Assembly: GCA_022360715.1 (NCBI GenBank) | Contig: JAKSCG010000014.1 | Coordinates: forward strand, 1-64,000 | DNA length: 64,000 bases | Direction: 5' to 3' | From: Halanaerobiales bacterium | GTDB taxonomy: Bacteria > Bacillota > Halanaerobiia > Halanaerobiales > DTU029 | The notes under the pieces: generated by a model | Told to the model about the DNA's origin: nothing | The model's database searches: none | The model's input: only the letters and a program-made list of their open reading frames with translations | In this document: positions 19,604 through 28,553 of the stretch, in pieces | How positions within the stretch are numbered: the stretch's first letter is position 1 | Layout: each line of letters opens with the position of its first letter | Translations under genes and position numbers: made by a program

Positions 19604-20470
19604 ATGTATTATTTTAAAGGAGAAAAAACAACATTAACGAGGCAGAAATTAGTCTGCAAATTGGAGAATCAAGCAAACCAGCTCAGGCAGGATAGTCTGA
19701 AGATGATCTATAGAGCTGGAAAAGGTCATCCCGGGGGGGCATTTTCAGCAACGGAAATTGTTACAGCACTTTATTTTTCTGTAATGAAGATAGAGCCGGC
19801 TAAACCCAAGTGGCCGGAGCGGGATCGGTTTATTCTTTCAAAGGGTCATGCCTGTCCGGTCTGGTATGCGGCCCTGGCCAGAAGAGGATTTTTTGAACTA
19901 AGCCATCTTGATACATTAAGACAAACCCATTCCATTTTACAAGGGCATCCTGTTATGACAAAAACACCCGGTGTTGATATTAATACGGGTTCATTGGGCA
20001 ACGGATTATCTTTAGGGCTTGGAATGGCTCTTGCTTCAAGGAATAACGGGTTTAAGTATAATGTTTATGTAATACTTGGTGATGGTGAAATACAGGAAGG
20101 TATGGTCTGGGAAGCAGCTATGGCAGCCGGGCATTTCCGACCGGCTAATCTATTTGCAGTAGTTGATTATAACGGTTTGCAGAATGATGGTTTTGTAAAA
20201 GACATTTTGGGCCTGGAACCCCTTGTTGATAAATGGAGGGCTTTTGGCTGGAATGTCAAGGAGATAGATGGCCATAATATGAATGAGATTTTAAATGGGT
20301 TTGAATGGCTGCAAAAAGTGGGAGGACCGGCAGTAATAATTGCCCATACGGTAAAGGGTAAAGGCGTTTCATTTATGGAAAATATTGTTGAATGGCATGG
20401 AAAAACCCCTACTAAAGAGGAGTTTGAGTTAGCGATGGAAGAACTTATCGTTGGAGGGGGTAACGGATGA
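19604..20470 (+). CDS. Transketolase, N-terminal (ThDP-binding) subunit
   Basis: First half of a split transketolase, 288 residues. SLKMIYRAGKGHPGGAFSAT supplies the usual substrate and ThDP histidine region, SKGHACPVWYAAL follows, and LGDGEIQEGMVWEAAM with DYNGLQNDG is the GDG-N thiamine motif binding Mg and pyrophosphate. It transfers two-carbon ketol units only with the second subunit, whose start overlaps by 4 bases. Location between a GntR regulator and a carboxylate transporter points to a catabolic role rather than the housekeeping pentose phosphate pathway. The ATG at 19604 follows GGGG. Confidence 0.9.
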   Translation: MYYFKGEKTTLTRQKLVCKLENQANQLRQDSLKMIYRAGKGHPGGAFSATEIVTALYFSVMKIEPAKPKWPERDRFILSKGHACPVWYAALARRGFFELSHLDTLRQTHSILQGHPVMTKTPGVDINTGSLGNGLSLGLGMALASRNNGFKYNVYVILGDGEIQEGMVWEAAMAAGHFRPANLFAVVDYNGLQNDGFVKDILGLEPLVDKWRAFGWNVKEIDGHNMNEILNGFEWLQKVGGPAVIIAHTVKGKGVSFMENIVEWHGKTPTKEEFELAMEELIVGGGNG

Positions 20471-21408
20471 AAGCTATTACGCTACGACAAGTTTTTGGAG
20501 AAACCTTGTTGGAACTGGCCGAGATAAAGAAAGATATCGTTGTGCTTGATGCTGATATCTCTAAATCTACTTTTTCCTGCTTATTTCATCAAAAATATAA
20601 GGACCGGGCATATAATCTTGGAATTGCCGAACAAAATATGCTGGGAGTTGCCGCTGGAATGGCTTCTACCGGGATACCCGTCTTTGCTACTACATATGCA
20701 GTTTTTGCCAGCATGAGAGCCCTGGAACAGATCAGGACATTTATCTGTTACCCACAGTTAAATGTAAAGGTAGTTGCCAGTCATGGTGGTCTCCAGGTAT
20801 CTTCTGACGGAGTTTCCCATCAGGGAACAGAAGACCTGGCAATAATGCGTTCTTTACCAAATATGACTGTTTTGCATCCGGCTGATCCTGTATCGACCAG
20901 AGAGTTGGTCTTTGCTGCTGCCGGATATGATGGCCCTATGTATATCAGGTTATTGCGCAACGAAGTACCTGTTATTTACAAAAAAGATGTGTCCTTTACG
21001 ATCGGCCAGGGAAATATCGTTAAGGATTCTAAACAGGCCCAATGTACTATTGTTGCTACAGGTTTAATGGTAGAAAAATCGCTCAGGGCTTCTGAAATAC
21101 TAGAAAAAGAGGGAATAGATGTCAGGGTATTGGATATTCATACGATTAAGCCACTTGATCAAGATTTAATTATTTCTTCTGCTAAAAAAACCGGTGTTGT
21201 TGTAACAGTTGAAGATCATAATATTATCGGGGGTCTTGGGGGGGCTGTTGCAGAAATATTGGGAAGGGAATACCCGGTACCGATAGAGATGGTAGGGATA
21301 AATGATACTTTCGGTGAATCAGGTGATCCGGAAGAGTTATTTACCAACTATCAAATGAATATAGAACACATTGTAGCAGCTGTAAAAAATTCTATTGCCA
21401 GAAGATAA
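20467..21408 (+). CDS. Transketolase, C-terminal subunit
   Basis: Second half of the split transketolase, 313 residues: pyrimidine-binding domain with LDADISKSTFS and YNLGIAEQNMLGVAAGMAS, where the Glu activates the ThDP aminopyrimidine, then the Pyr-domain ASHGGLQVSSDGVSHQGTED, then a C-terminal transketolase domain (VVTVEDHNIIGGLGGAVAE). DXS and pyruvate dehydrogenase E1-beta are relatives, but the pairing with a GHPGG-type N subunit makes transketolase the best reading. Substrate not determinable from sequence. Confidence 0.9.
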   Translation: MKAITLRQVFGETLLELAEIKKDIVVLDADISKSTFSCLFHQKYKDRAYNLGIAEQNMLGVAAGMASTGIPVFATTYAVFASMRALEQIRTFICYPQLNVKVVASHGGLQVSSDGVSHQGTEDLAIMRSLPNMTVLHPADPVSTRELVFAAAGYDGPMYIRLLRNEVPVIYKKDVSFTIGQGNIVKDSKQAQCTIVATGLMVEKSLRASEILEKEGIDVRVLDIHTIKPLDQDLIISSAKKTGVVVTVEDHNIIGGLGGAVAEILGREYPVPIEMVGINDTFGESGDPEELFTNYQMNIEHIVAAVKNSIARR

Positions 21409-21512
21409 TAGTAATTGGGGCAGAAAAAACGGGGGGTGAGCAGAGAGTTTTCATATAACAAACTGTTGTCAGTATGACCAAAATTCAAGAAAAATTAAGG
21501 AGGAATTTCAAA

Positions 21513-22523
21513 ATGAAGAGATTGTCAATTTTTTTATTAACTTTCTTGTTTATTTTTATGAGCTTTAATTTAACTATGGCCAAAGGTGAATATCCGGCAA
21601 GGGATATTACAGCTGTAGTTGTTTGGGGGGCCGGTGGGGGAACAGATACCTGTAACCGGATTGTTACAGCTGAAATGGCTAAAATCATTGGTGTTAATAT
21701 TAATGTTATCAATAAACCTGGTGGGGTTGCAGGGTCAGTAGGGATGAATTATAGTTATTCCCGGAAACATGACGGTTATACGATTACCGGTTTATCAGAA
21801 TCTAATGTAACTGCTGCCGTTATGGGTGGATTTAATAAGAAATTTGACATCTGGTATCCGTTCATTGTGGGTGGTTCTCCAGGTATTATTTCAGTAACAC
21901 CAAATACTGAATGGACTACATTGGAAGAATTAGTTGAGGCTGCGCAAGCTAATCCGGAGGAAATCAGGGCAGGTGCCGGTGGAGCAGGTTCGATCCATCA
22001 CCTTAACCTGCTGGCATTAATGAAAGGTACCGGTATTAAGTTTAATTTTATTCCTTATCCTGGTTCTGCACCTTCCCAGACTGCTGCAATGACTGGTGAA
22101 ATTAATGTAGTTGTTACTTCCCTGGCTGAACAACAGCAGCTATTACGGGGCGGTAAATTGCGCGCCCTGGCTACACTCACTCCGGATCCGGTGGAATTAG
22201 AGGGGGTTGGCGTAATTCCTTCCGGCTTAAAAATATATCCTGCCCTTACTGATTACCTGCCGATTTCACAGGCCATCGGTATGGCGGTTCCAAATGATGT
22301 ACCTGTTGAAGTAAAAACTATCTTAACAAATGCTTTTAAACAAGCCCTGGAAACGGAAAAAGTTAAGAATTGGGCTGCTGAAAACTATTATCTACTTTCT
22401 GGCAAGACCGGTAAAGAAGCCAGCGCTGAGTTTGCTAAACTGGAATCCCTGTTTAGCTGGACATTATGGGAACTGGGGGCCGCCAAAATAAATCCGGAAG
22501 AACTTGGCATTCCTAAACCATAA
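21513..22523 (+). CDS. tctC: TTT transporter solute-binding protein (TctC/Bug family)
   Basis: Extracytoplasmic receptor of a tripartite tricarboxylate-type transporter, 336 residues. A signal peptide (MKRLSIFLLTFLFIFMSFNL) is followed by mature sequence PARDITAVVVWGAGGGTD, the characteristic first beta strand/loop of Bug proteins, and NVINKPGGVAGSVGMNY. I chose the ATG at 21513 because AAGGAGG lies 9 bases upstream; the upstream ATG at 21474 would hide the signal sequence. The ligand is unknown: family members bind citrate, other carboxylates or sugar acids. Confidence 0.9.
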   Translation: MKRLSIFLLTFLFIFMSFNLTMAKGEYPARDITAVVVWGAGGGTDTCNRIVTAEMAKIIGVNINVINKPGGVAGSVGMNYSYSRKHDGYTITGLSESNVTAAVMGGFNKKFDIWYPFIVGGSPGIISVTPNTEWTTLEELVEAAQANPEEIRAGAGGAGSIHHLNLLALMKGTGIKFNFIPYPGSAPSQTAAMTGEINVVVTSLAEQQQLLRGGKLRALATLTPDPVELEGVGVIPSGLKIYPALTDYLPISQAIGMAVPNDVPVEVKTILTNAFKQALETEKVKNWAAENYYLLSGKTGKEASAEFAKLESLFSWTLWELGAAKINPEELGIPKP

Positions 22524-22581
22524 TGTGAGATTTTAACTGTTGGATAACTTAATCCGGCAGTTAACTAAAATAAGATTTTAG

Positions 22582-22616
22582 ATAGGCAGGGTCTGAGCAA
22601 AGCTGACCCTGCCTAT
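22582..22616 (+). other. Strong intercistronic hairpin between tctC and tctB
   Basis: ATAGGCAGGGTC (22582-22593) pairs perfectly with GACCCTGCCTAT (22605-22616), 12 bp with an 11-base loop and no T run after it. It probably protects the tctC message or causes partial stop, giving more binding protein than membrane subunits. Confidence 0.7.
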
Positions 22617-22639
22617 ACAGAGCAAGGGGGATTTATTTA

Positions 22640-23398
22640 ATGGATAATGAAAAAGTAAAACTTCGGAGGTCAGACCTTTTCACCAGTATAGTCTTGTTTC
22701 TCCTGGGTCTGTGGATAGTCTTTGAATCATTTAAGATGCCCATTAAAGACAGTTATGCCGGTGTTAAGAATGTCTGGTATGTTTCACCCGCACTTTTTCC
22801 CCTGATTATTGGGTTTGCCTTAATGATTTTATCAGTCTTCCTGTTTAAGGTGGCTGTGAATGCGGTGGGTATTTCCTATCTAAAAAAGGGTTTGACGAAA
22901 TTAATAAAATTCAAAATGGAAGAAAGGGATCTTAAATTTATTGCAATCCTATCCCTATTTGCTTTTTATGTTTATTTGTTTATCCCCAGGGTTGATTTCT
23001 TTGTCAGTACGGCGCTCTTTTTAATGGTATTTATATCTATTTTTTATTTTGAAGATCTGGATTTATTCAAAAGGCTATACAGGTTCTTTATGACCGGTTC
23101 CCTGGTATTATTGGTTTTTTTCCTGTTCAAGCTAAACCGGTTGTTGGATGAGAGTATTTTTATATATATGACAGATCTTCTGGTGATAGCTTTTTTCATT
23201 CTTTACTGTAGTTATGCTTTCATATTGACGATTAAAGATAATAGATTAAAACTCCGTTATCGAACCAGCATAATCGTTGCTATTGTTGTGCCTTTGCTAA
23301 TATCTCCGATCTTTAAATACTTTTTAAAAGTAATTCTGCCTACAGAGGGATTAGTGATCGAGGTAATGAACATTATCCGTTACTCTGTTTTCAAATAA
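22640..23398 (+). CDS. tctB: TTT transporter small membrane subunit (TctB)
   Basis: A 252-residue membrane protein with several hydrophobic helices: SIVLFLLGLWIVFESF near the N-terminus, then LFPLIIGFALMILSVFL, and a cluster between residues 95 and 230. Order and length fit TctB, the small integral subunit of TTT carriers; sequence conservation in this family is low, so the call leans on the flanking tctC and tctA. It is longer than the usual 150-180 residues, with an extra pair of C-terminal helices. CAAGGGGG precedes the ATG. Confidence 0.8.
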   Translation: MDNEKVKLRRSDLFTSIVLFLLGLWIVFESFKMPIKDSYAGVKNVWYVSPALFPLIIGFALMILSVFLFKVAVNAVGISYLKKGLTKLIKFKMEERDLKFIAILSLFAFYVYLFIPRVDFFVSTALFLMVFISIFYFEDLDLFKRLYRFFMTGSLVLLVFFLFKLNRLLDESIFIYMTDLLVIAFFILYCSYAFILTIKDNRLKLRYRTSIIVAIVVPLLISPIFKYFLKVILPTEGLVIEVMNIIRYSVFK

Positions 23399-23415
23399 CT
23401 ATCAGGGGGTGTAAA

Positions 23416-24936
23416 ATGTTAATTTGGGAAAGATTATTTGATTTTTTGGGGATAGTTGGTAACTTAGTAGTTGATCCGATCAATATATTAATTCTATTTG
23501 GGGCAGTACTTATGGGCATAATTTTTGGTGCCACACCAGGATTAACAGCTACACTGGGTGTAGCTCTCCTTACCACTATAACTTATGGCATGAATAGCAG
23601 CACCGCTATGATTGCACTACTTGCGATATATGTCGGGGGTGTATATGGGGGTTCTTATGCTTCGATCTTAATCAATATACCAGGAACAGCCGCTGCCGCC
23701 GCTACTGCCCTAGATGGATATCCAATTGCTTTAAGGGGAGAAGGTGGAAGAGCTATCGGTGTTACTACAACTGCTTCAGCCATTGGAACAATAATAGGTA
23801 TGTTATTTGTCGTAACCCTTTCTCCTATTATATCTAATTTTGCTTTACAGTTTACTTCATATGAGTTCTTTCTGTTGGCTTTTTTTGGAATTATAATCAG
23901 TGGCACGCTGACTACTCCTGATATAGTTTATAAAGGATGGATTGCAGGATTTATAGGTCTTTTTCTGGCTACTGTCGGCCGTGATCTGCTACAGTTTTAT
24001 CCCAGATTTACTTTCGGTCTGGCCGAACTGGATAGTGGAATTGAGGTGGTACCTGTACTAATCGGGGCCTTTGGTATACCCCAAATTATTCAAGTATTGA
24101 GGGACCGGACTACTTTACCGAAAATGGAGAAACTACAGCGGATACTACCTGAGTTCAGGACAATTGCCCGGTATTTTGTAGATATTGTACGGTCAGCATT
24201 AATCGGTGTAGGGATTGGTTCTATTCCGGGTATTGGTGAAGACATTGCCGGTTGGGTATCATATGGGTCGGCCAAGAATTCCTCAAAACATCCGGAAAGC
24301 TTTGGGAAAGGGGAATATAAAGCTATTGTTTCAACTGAGACTGCTAATAATGCTTGTGTCGGGGGGGCAATGATACCACTACTCAATTTAGGTATCCCAG
24401 GAAGTCCGCCTGCTGCAATGCTGCTGGGTGCTCTGATGTTACACGGTATTAAACCCGGTCCGTTAATTTCCTTTGACCATCCCAACTTTATTCTGGAAGT
24501 GGCAGCAATCCTTCTGCTTGCTTCATTAGCTATGTGGATCAATGGTATCTTGTTGGCCAGACAGGTAGTAAAGGTGCTAAGAATACCGTCACAGATTTTT
24601 ATGCCAATTATAGGTGTGCTCTGTATTGTAGGATCGTATGCGATTGGAATGAGAATTTTTAATCTTTACCTGATGCTCCCAATCGGTATCATAGCTTATT
24701 TTTTAACCGAGATGAAGTATCCGATTGCTCCGCTCGTTATGGGTGTAATTCTTGGTCCAATGGCTGATGAAAACCTGAGAAGAGGATTATTAATTTCCAA
24801 AGGCAGTTTAATGCCGATATTTTCCAGGCCGGTTTCTTTAATTCTCTTTATAATCATATTTTTAACAGTAATGACCCAACTGCCCATATATAAGAAAGTA
24901 AAAGTTGTAGTTAAAGAACGTTTTTTTAATAGTTAA
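23416..24936 (+). CDS. tctA: TTT transporter large membrane subunit (TctA)
   Basis: The 506-residue channel-forming subunit, about 12 helices. GATPGLTATLGVALL near residue 35 and VGGVYGGSYASILINIPGT near 75 are the N-half signature. GIGSIPGIGEDIAGW and LGIPGSPPAAMLLGALMLHG give the repeated proline-rich motif in the second half. With tctC and tctB it makes a complete Na+ or H+ driven secondary importer. AGGGGGTG precedes the ATG. Confidence 0.95.
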   Translation: MLIWERLFDFLGIVGNLVVDPINILILFGAVLMGIIFGATPGLTATLGVALLTTITYGMNSSTAMIALLAIYVGGVYGGSYASILINIPGTAAAAATALDGYPIALRGEGGRAIGVTTTASAIGTIIGMLFVVTLSPIISNFALQFTSYEFFLLAFFGIIISGTLTTPDIVYKGWIAGFIGLFLATVGRDLLQFYPRFTFGLAELDSGIEVVPVLIGAFGIPQIIQVLRDRTTLPKMEKLQRILPEFRTIARYFVDIVRSALIGVGIGSIPGIGEDIAGWVSYGSAKNSSKHPESFGKGEYKAIVSTETANNACVGGAMIPLLNLGIPGSPPAAMLLGALMLHGIKPGPLISFDHPNFILEVAAILLLASLAMWINGILLARQVVKVLRIPSQIFMPIIGVLCIVGSYAIGMRIFNLYLMLPIGIIAYFLTEMKYPIAPLVMGVILGPMADENLRRGLLISKGSLMPIFSRPVSLILFIIIFLTVMTQLPIYKKVKVVVKERFFNS

Positions 24937-24963
24937 TAGTGAAAAATGAAAGGAGATAGTGCA

Positions 24964-25926
24964 ATGGATAGAAAATATTCTGTCATCACTGGATTTTTAG
25001 GGAAGCTGAAAGACAGGTTTATCGATTATACGCCGGCAAAAGATATTGAGGGTATTGTAGAAACTGCCGCCAAGATTAAAGGCTGTTCCGGATTAGAAGT
25101 AATCTATCCCCATGATTTTGGTGACCCGGTCAGACTAAAGGAGTTATTAAAAGGTTATGGTCTTGGTGTTTCTTCCGTCAATTTAAATCTTAAATCTGAA
25201 GAAAAGTGGCGGTTTGGTTCAATTTCCAACCCGGACCCGGCAATTAGAAAAGAATCGATATCATATTTTAAAACTGCAATGGATATGTCGGCAGAATTAG
25301 GGTGTAATTTGGTTACAGTCTGTCCGCTGGCTGATGGTTCTGATTATCCCTTTGAATTTAATTATATCGACGGCTTTAAACACGCAGTTGAGGTCATACA
25401 GAGTGCAGCTGAGTACAGGGAAGATGTAAAAATCAGTCTGGAATATAAAGCCTATGAACCGCGAATGCATTGTTTACTTAATAATGCCGGGAAAACAGCT
25501 TATTTCTGCAGCATGATCAACAGAGAAAATGTGGGGATAACCCTGGATGTTGGTCATGCCTACATTGCGGGAGAGATACCGGCTGATTCAGCTGCTTTTT
25601 TAGGGGTAACCGGTAAACTGTTTTACGTTCATATAAATGATAACTACCGGAACTGGGATTGGGATATGATCCCCGGTACTGTTAATATTCTGGATTATCT
25701 AGAGTTTATCCTTTTTTTGAAAAAGGTTGGCTATAATGACTGGATTACGGCAGATGTTTTTCCACAGAGACATGATGCTGTAAAAACGATGGAAAAAACC
25801 TTTGAATGGATGGATTATTTATTCGAAATAGCTGACCGGCTTGATGAGGATAGAGTTTTTGCCATGATGAAAACAAATGATGCATTTGATATCCTCGATT
25901 ATGTCCGATCGGCGATCGGCAAGTAA
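24964..25926 (+). CDS. Sugar phosphate isomerase/epimerase-like TIM barrel
   Basis: A 320-residue protein of the xylose-isomerase-like AP endonuclease 2 superfamily, which covers hydroxypyruvate, tagatose and similar isomerases/epimerases. Metal-site segments can be seen: SLEYKAYEPR (Glu), GITLDVGHAYIAG (Asp and His), YVHINDNYRNWDWD (His and Asp) and WITADVFPQRH near the C-terminus. The start at 24964 is set by AAAGGAG 8 bases upstream; an ATG at 24946 overlaps that site. As last gene of the transketolase/TTT operon it probably isomerises the imported compound or an early product before ketol transfer. Confidence 0.75.
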   Translation: MDRKYSVITGFLGKLKDRFIDYTPAKDIEGIVETAAKIKGCSGLEVIYPHDFGDPVRLKELLKGYGLGVSSVNLNLKSEEKWRFGSISNPDPAIRKESISYFKTAMDMSAELGCNLVTVCPLADGSDYPFEFNYIDGFKHAVEVIQSAAEYREDVKISLEYKAYEPRMHCLLNNAGKTAYFCSMINRENVGITLDVGHAYIAGEIPADSAAFLGVTGKLFYVHINDNYRNWDWDMIPGTVNILDYLEFILFLKKVGYNDWITADVFPQRHDAVKTMEKTFEWMDYLFEIADRLDEDRVFAMMKTNDAFDILDYVRSAIGK

Positions 25927-25956
25927 ATGATAAACACCAAAAGATAAAATAGTCTA

Positions 25957-25985
25957 TTGAATAAAGATAAATGATGTGTTATAAT
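25957..25985 (+). promoter_or_regulatory. Promoter of the T-box aminotransferase unit
   Basis: TTGAAT (25957-25962) and TATAAT (25980-25985) with a 17-base spacer, about 30 bases beyond the isomerase stop and just upstream of the T-box leader. Confidence 0.75.
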
Positions 25986-25991
25986 AATAAA

Positions 25992-26203
25992 AAATAATAT
26001 TCTAGTAGTGATGATGAGGATTAAGCCACCCCTGAGCTGAATTCTGAAAGGTAATTTCGAGTAAGAATATCCGGTTGATCCCGTTAATAAATCAAGTATA
26101 TCTTAATAGTTATACTGACTGAGACTGCTGCTGAAAATGAGTAGTGAAACTGGGTGGTACCGTGGATAATAACACCCCTGTAGAACCGCAGGGGTGTTTT
26201 TTC
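25992..26203 (+). promoter_or_regulatory. T-box leader, probable Ile specifier (ATC)
   Basis: Together with the promoter this fills the 319-base gap before the aminotransferase. The T-box is unmistakable: GTGAAACTGGGTGGTACCGTGG (about 26143-26164), then terminator ACACCCCTG (26172-26180) with CAGGGGTGT (26189-26197) and a T run. Stem I is less regular: GGATTAAGCC (26018-26027) can pair with GGTTGATCC (26073-26081), placing GAAT-ATC-C just 5' of that strand. By the GAAx-codon pattern seen in the pheA leader the specifier is ATC (26069-26071), isoleucine. TGGT in the antiterminator bulge suits an A73 tRNA such as tRNA-Ile. The T-box is certain; the specifier is tentative. Confidence 0.82.
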
Positions 26204-26245
26204 ATGCTGGCTATTCGACAATATCTAATAGGGAGGATACAGGTG

Positions 26246-27439
26246 ATGAATAATAAATATGCTAATAGGGTAAAAGGGATGGGTGATGGTGAGATCGGCG
26301 AATTCTTAAGATTAGTCGGACGGGGAGATATTATCTCTTTTGCCGGCGGTATTCCCGCCGAAGACATTTTCCCAATTGAGGAATTAAAAAGTTTAATCAA
26401 TCAACTGGTCATGGAAAAAGGAGGTAAATTATTTCAATATGGCAGTACTGAGGGGAGTAATCAATTAAAAGATTTTATTATCGATTTTATGCAACAAAGA
26501 ATGATCAAGACCAAGAGGGAAGAACTACTAATAACAACAGGGTCACAACAGGCCCTGGATTTGATTAGTAAGATATTCCTTAATCCCGGGGACCCAGTAT
26601 TGGTTGAGAAGCCGGCGTATGTGGGTGGATTAGGGGCATTTAAGAGTTACCAGGCCGATATTAGAGGAATTGAACTGGGGGAGGACGGGCCGGATATAAC
26701 CGGGCTAGAGGAAGAATTAGCCAGAATTGCCGGCCAGGGTCGAGCAGTTAAGTTGATCTATCTTGTGCCTGATTTTTCCAACCCCTCCGGTATAAGGATA
26801 TCGCTGGAGAAGAGGAAGCGGATTTTGGAACTGGCTAATCGGTATGATTTTTATCTTATTGAGGATACACCCTATAGTGAATTAAATTATTATGACCAGA
26901 GGTTGCCTTTTTTAAAAGAGCTGGATTTAACTGAACGGGTAATCTTCCTGGGTACTTTCTCCAAATTTTTTGTTCCCGGTTTGCGGATTGGCTGGGTTTC
27001 AGCTAACCAAGAGATAATCAAAATATTGGGCAGAGCTAAACAGAGTACTGACCTGGCTTCAAATAGTCTGGGCCAGGAATTGATTGCCCGGGCAGGGAAA
27101 CAGGGATTGATTGATCAACAGATTGAGCGGATTAAACCTTATTACCGTTTGCGCTTGGAAGCAATGGGAACGGCCCTTGGGAAATACTTCCCGAACTGGA
27201 CCAGTTGGTCACAACCGGCGGGCGGATTTTTCTACTGGGTTAAACTACCGGTCCGGATCAAGAGTCGGGATTTACTGTTGCGGGCAATTGAAAACAAGGT
27301 AGCTTTTGTTTCCGGCAACTCCTTTTTTGCCCGAGCGGAAGATGGCAACTCTTTTATCAGATTATCTTTTTCAAATAGTAGTCCGGCTGAAATTGAAGAG
27401 GGGATTAAGCTACTGGGTAAGATAATAAAAGACTATTAG
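26246..27439 (+). CDS. PLP-dependent aminotransferase, LysN/MocR-like, T-box controlled
   Basis: A 397-residue fold-type I aminotransferase without an HTH domain. DIISFAGGIPAEDIFP opens the family, FQYGSTEGSNQLKDF and TTGSQQALDLISK follow, VPDFSNPSGI is the cofactor loop, and GTFSKFFVPGLRIGW has the PLP lysine. This clade includes 2-aminoadipate, aromatic and branched-chain aminotransferases. Control by a probable Ile T-box, and the absence of ilvE from the ilv-leu operon, suggest it transaminates branched-chain keto acids. ATG 26246 lies 9 bases after GGGAGG; the longer frame starting at 26144 runs through the T-box and is not credible. Confidence 0.85.
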   Translation: MNNKYANRVKGMGDGEIGEFLRLVGRGDIISFAGGIPAEDIFPIEELKSLINQLVMEKGGKLFQYGSTEGSNQLKDFIIDFMQQRMIKTKREELLITTGSQQALDLISKIFLNPGDPVLVEKPAYVGGLGAFKSYQADIRGIELGEDGPDITGLEEELARIAGQGRAVKLIYLVPDFSNPSGIRISLEKRKRILELANRYDFYLIEDTPYSELNYYDQRLPFLKELDLTERVIFLGTFSKFFVPGLRIGWVSANQEIIKILGRAKQSTDLASNSLGQELIARAGKQGLIDQQIERIKPYYRLRLEAMGTALGKYFPNWTSWSQPAGGFFYWVKLPVRIKSRDLLLRAIENKVAFVSGNSFFARAEDGNSFIRLSFSNSSPAEIEEGIKLLGKIIKDY

Positions 27440-27456
27440 AGGATTTTTTCTCTCGG

Positions 27457-27487
27457 CCCGGAATAATTAATAGTGGTGATTGCAATG
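27457..27487 (+). repeat. Copy 1 of 31-base start-site repeat (permease)
   Basis: Aligns to 34355-34385 with 25 of 31 bases identical and no gaps, including CGGAATA/GGGAATA, TTAATA and TGGTGAT. In both copies the last three bases are the start codon: ATG for this FecCD permease, TTG for the ATPase. Confidence 0.65.
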
Positions 27488-28498
27488 AATCAACGACCCA
27501 GAATAATTTACATTTACCTTACAATAATCCTCGTTTTGCTGCTGGCGGTGTTAATCTCGTTGTCGATTGGTACGGAATGGATTGCGCCCCGGCAAGTTAT
27601 TGAGATATTATTGGGAAAAGGGGTCGAGTCGCCTATTTATGGCCTGATTATTAAACAGCTACGTTTGCCGCGAATTATTTTAAGTCTGATCATTGGTTCG
27701 GCCCTGGCTATTTCCGGGGCGATTTTTCAGGGCTTGATTCGGAATCCGATGGTCGATCCCTATATTGTTGGTGTTTCTGCCGGTGCCGGGACCGGGGTTA
27801 CGCTGGCAATTGTTTTTAATCTAAGCTGGACGATTGTTGGTATTAGCACTATTCCGCTGATGTCATTCCTAGGGGCGATTAGTACGGTGTTTATTGTCTA
27901 CCGACTGGCCCGGGTGGGGAAGACGATCCCGGTAATGACTTTTCTGCTGGCCGGTGTGGCGGTTGGCTTTATTTTAAACGCTATTATGTCCTTTTTAATG
28001 ATAATGGGGACTGATGGGGTGCATAAGGTAGTATACTGGCTAATGGGGAGTATCGCCAATGCCAGCTGGCAAGAGATTAGACTGGTTCTTCCTTATTATT
28101 TGATTGGACTATTACCGGTAATATATTACCTGAAAGATTTAAATATCATCCTGCTCGGGGAAGAGAGTGCCCGTTATCTTGGTGTTGATGTCGAAAGGGT
28201 AAAACTGGTTCTGATCATTGCCGCCACCCTGCTCACGGCTGCTGTTGTAGCGGTAAGTGGCATCATCGGCTTTATCGGGCTGATTATTCCCCATATTTCC
28301 CGGATGTTGATCGGTCCTGATCACAGGAAATTACTTCCTTTATCGGCCCTCCTCGGGGGTTTATTCCTCTTAATAAGCGATACGCTGGCCCGCACCCTAT
28401 TACCACCGCTGGAAATCCCGGTCGGGATTATTACTGCCCTGGCCGGTGGTCCATATTTTATCTATTTATTGCGTAGAAAGAAAAAAGAATACTGGTAA
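27485..28498 (+). CDS. FecCD/BtuC family ABC permease (iron-chelate or cobalamin uptake)
   Basis: A 337-residue membrane protein with about ten helices. LRLPRIILSLIIGSALAISG and GAIFQGLIRNPMVDPYIVG are the family N-half; GIIGFIGLIIPHISRMLIGPDH and GIITALAGGPYFIYLLRRK close it. It would import a ferric chelate, haem or cobalamin, but no binding protein gene adjoins it, and the only matching ATPase is 6 kb downstream (34383), beyond unrelated exporters. The ATG at 27485 lies in a 31-base segment repeated before that ATPase; a GTG at 27476 is an alternative start. Ribosome site weak (AGTGGTG). Confidence 0.88.
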   Translation: MNQRPRIIYIYLTIILVLLLAVLISLSIGTEWIAPRQVIEILLGKGVESPIYGLIIKQLRLPRIILSLIIGSALAISGAIFQGLIRNPMVDPYIVGVSAGAGTGVTLAIVFNLSWTIVGISTIPLMSFLGAISTVFIVYRLARVGKTIPVMTFLLAGVAVGFILNAIMSFLMIMGTDGVHKVVYWLMGSIANASWQEIRLVLPYYLIGLLPVIYYLKDLNIILLGEESARYLGVDVERVKLVLIIAATLLTAAVVAVSGIIGFIGLIIPHISRMLIGPDHRKLLPLSALLGGLFLLISDTLARTLLPPLEIPVGIITALAGGPYFIYLLRRKKKEYW

Positions 28499-28553
28499 AG
28501 ATTAAAATAGCGGTGTAATCTAATGATAATATGTGGTAAAATATTCAATAAGG

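Noticed and set aside
19604-25926. Assignment as a sulfoquinovose (sulfo-transketolase) pathway
   Set aside because: The split transketolase is suggestive, but no sulfoquinovosidase, RpiB-like isomerase or sulfolactaldehyde enzyme is present.
26144-26245. Upstream start for the T-box aminotransferase
   Set aside because: The extra codons are the T-box antiterminator and terminator; the ATG at 26246 has a proper GGGAGG.
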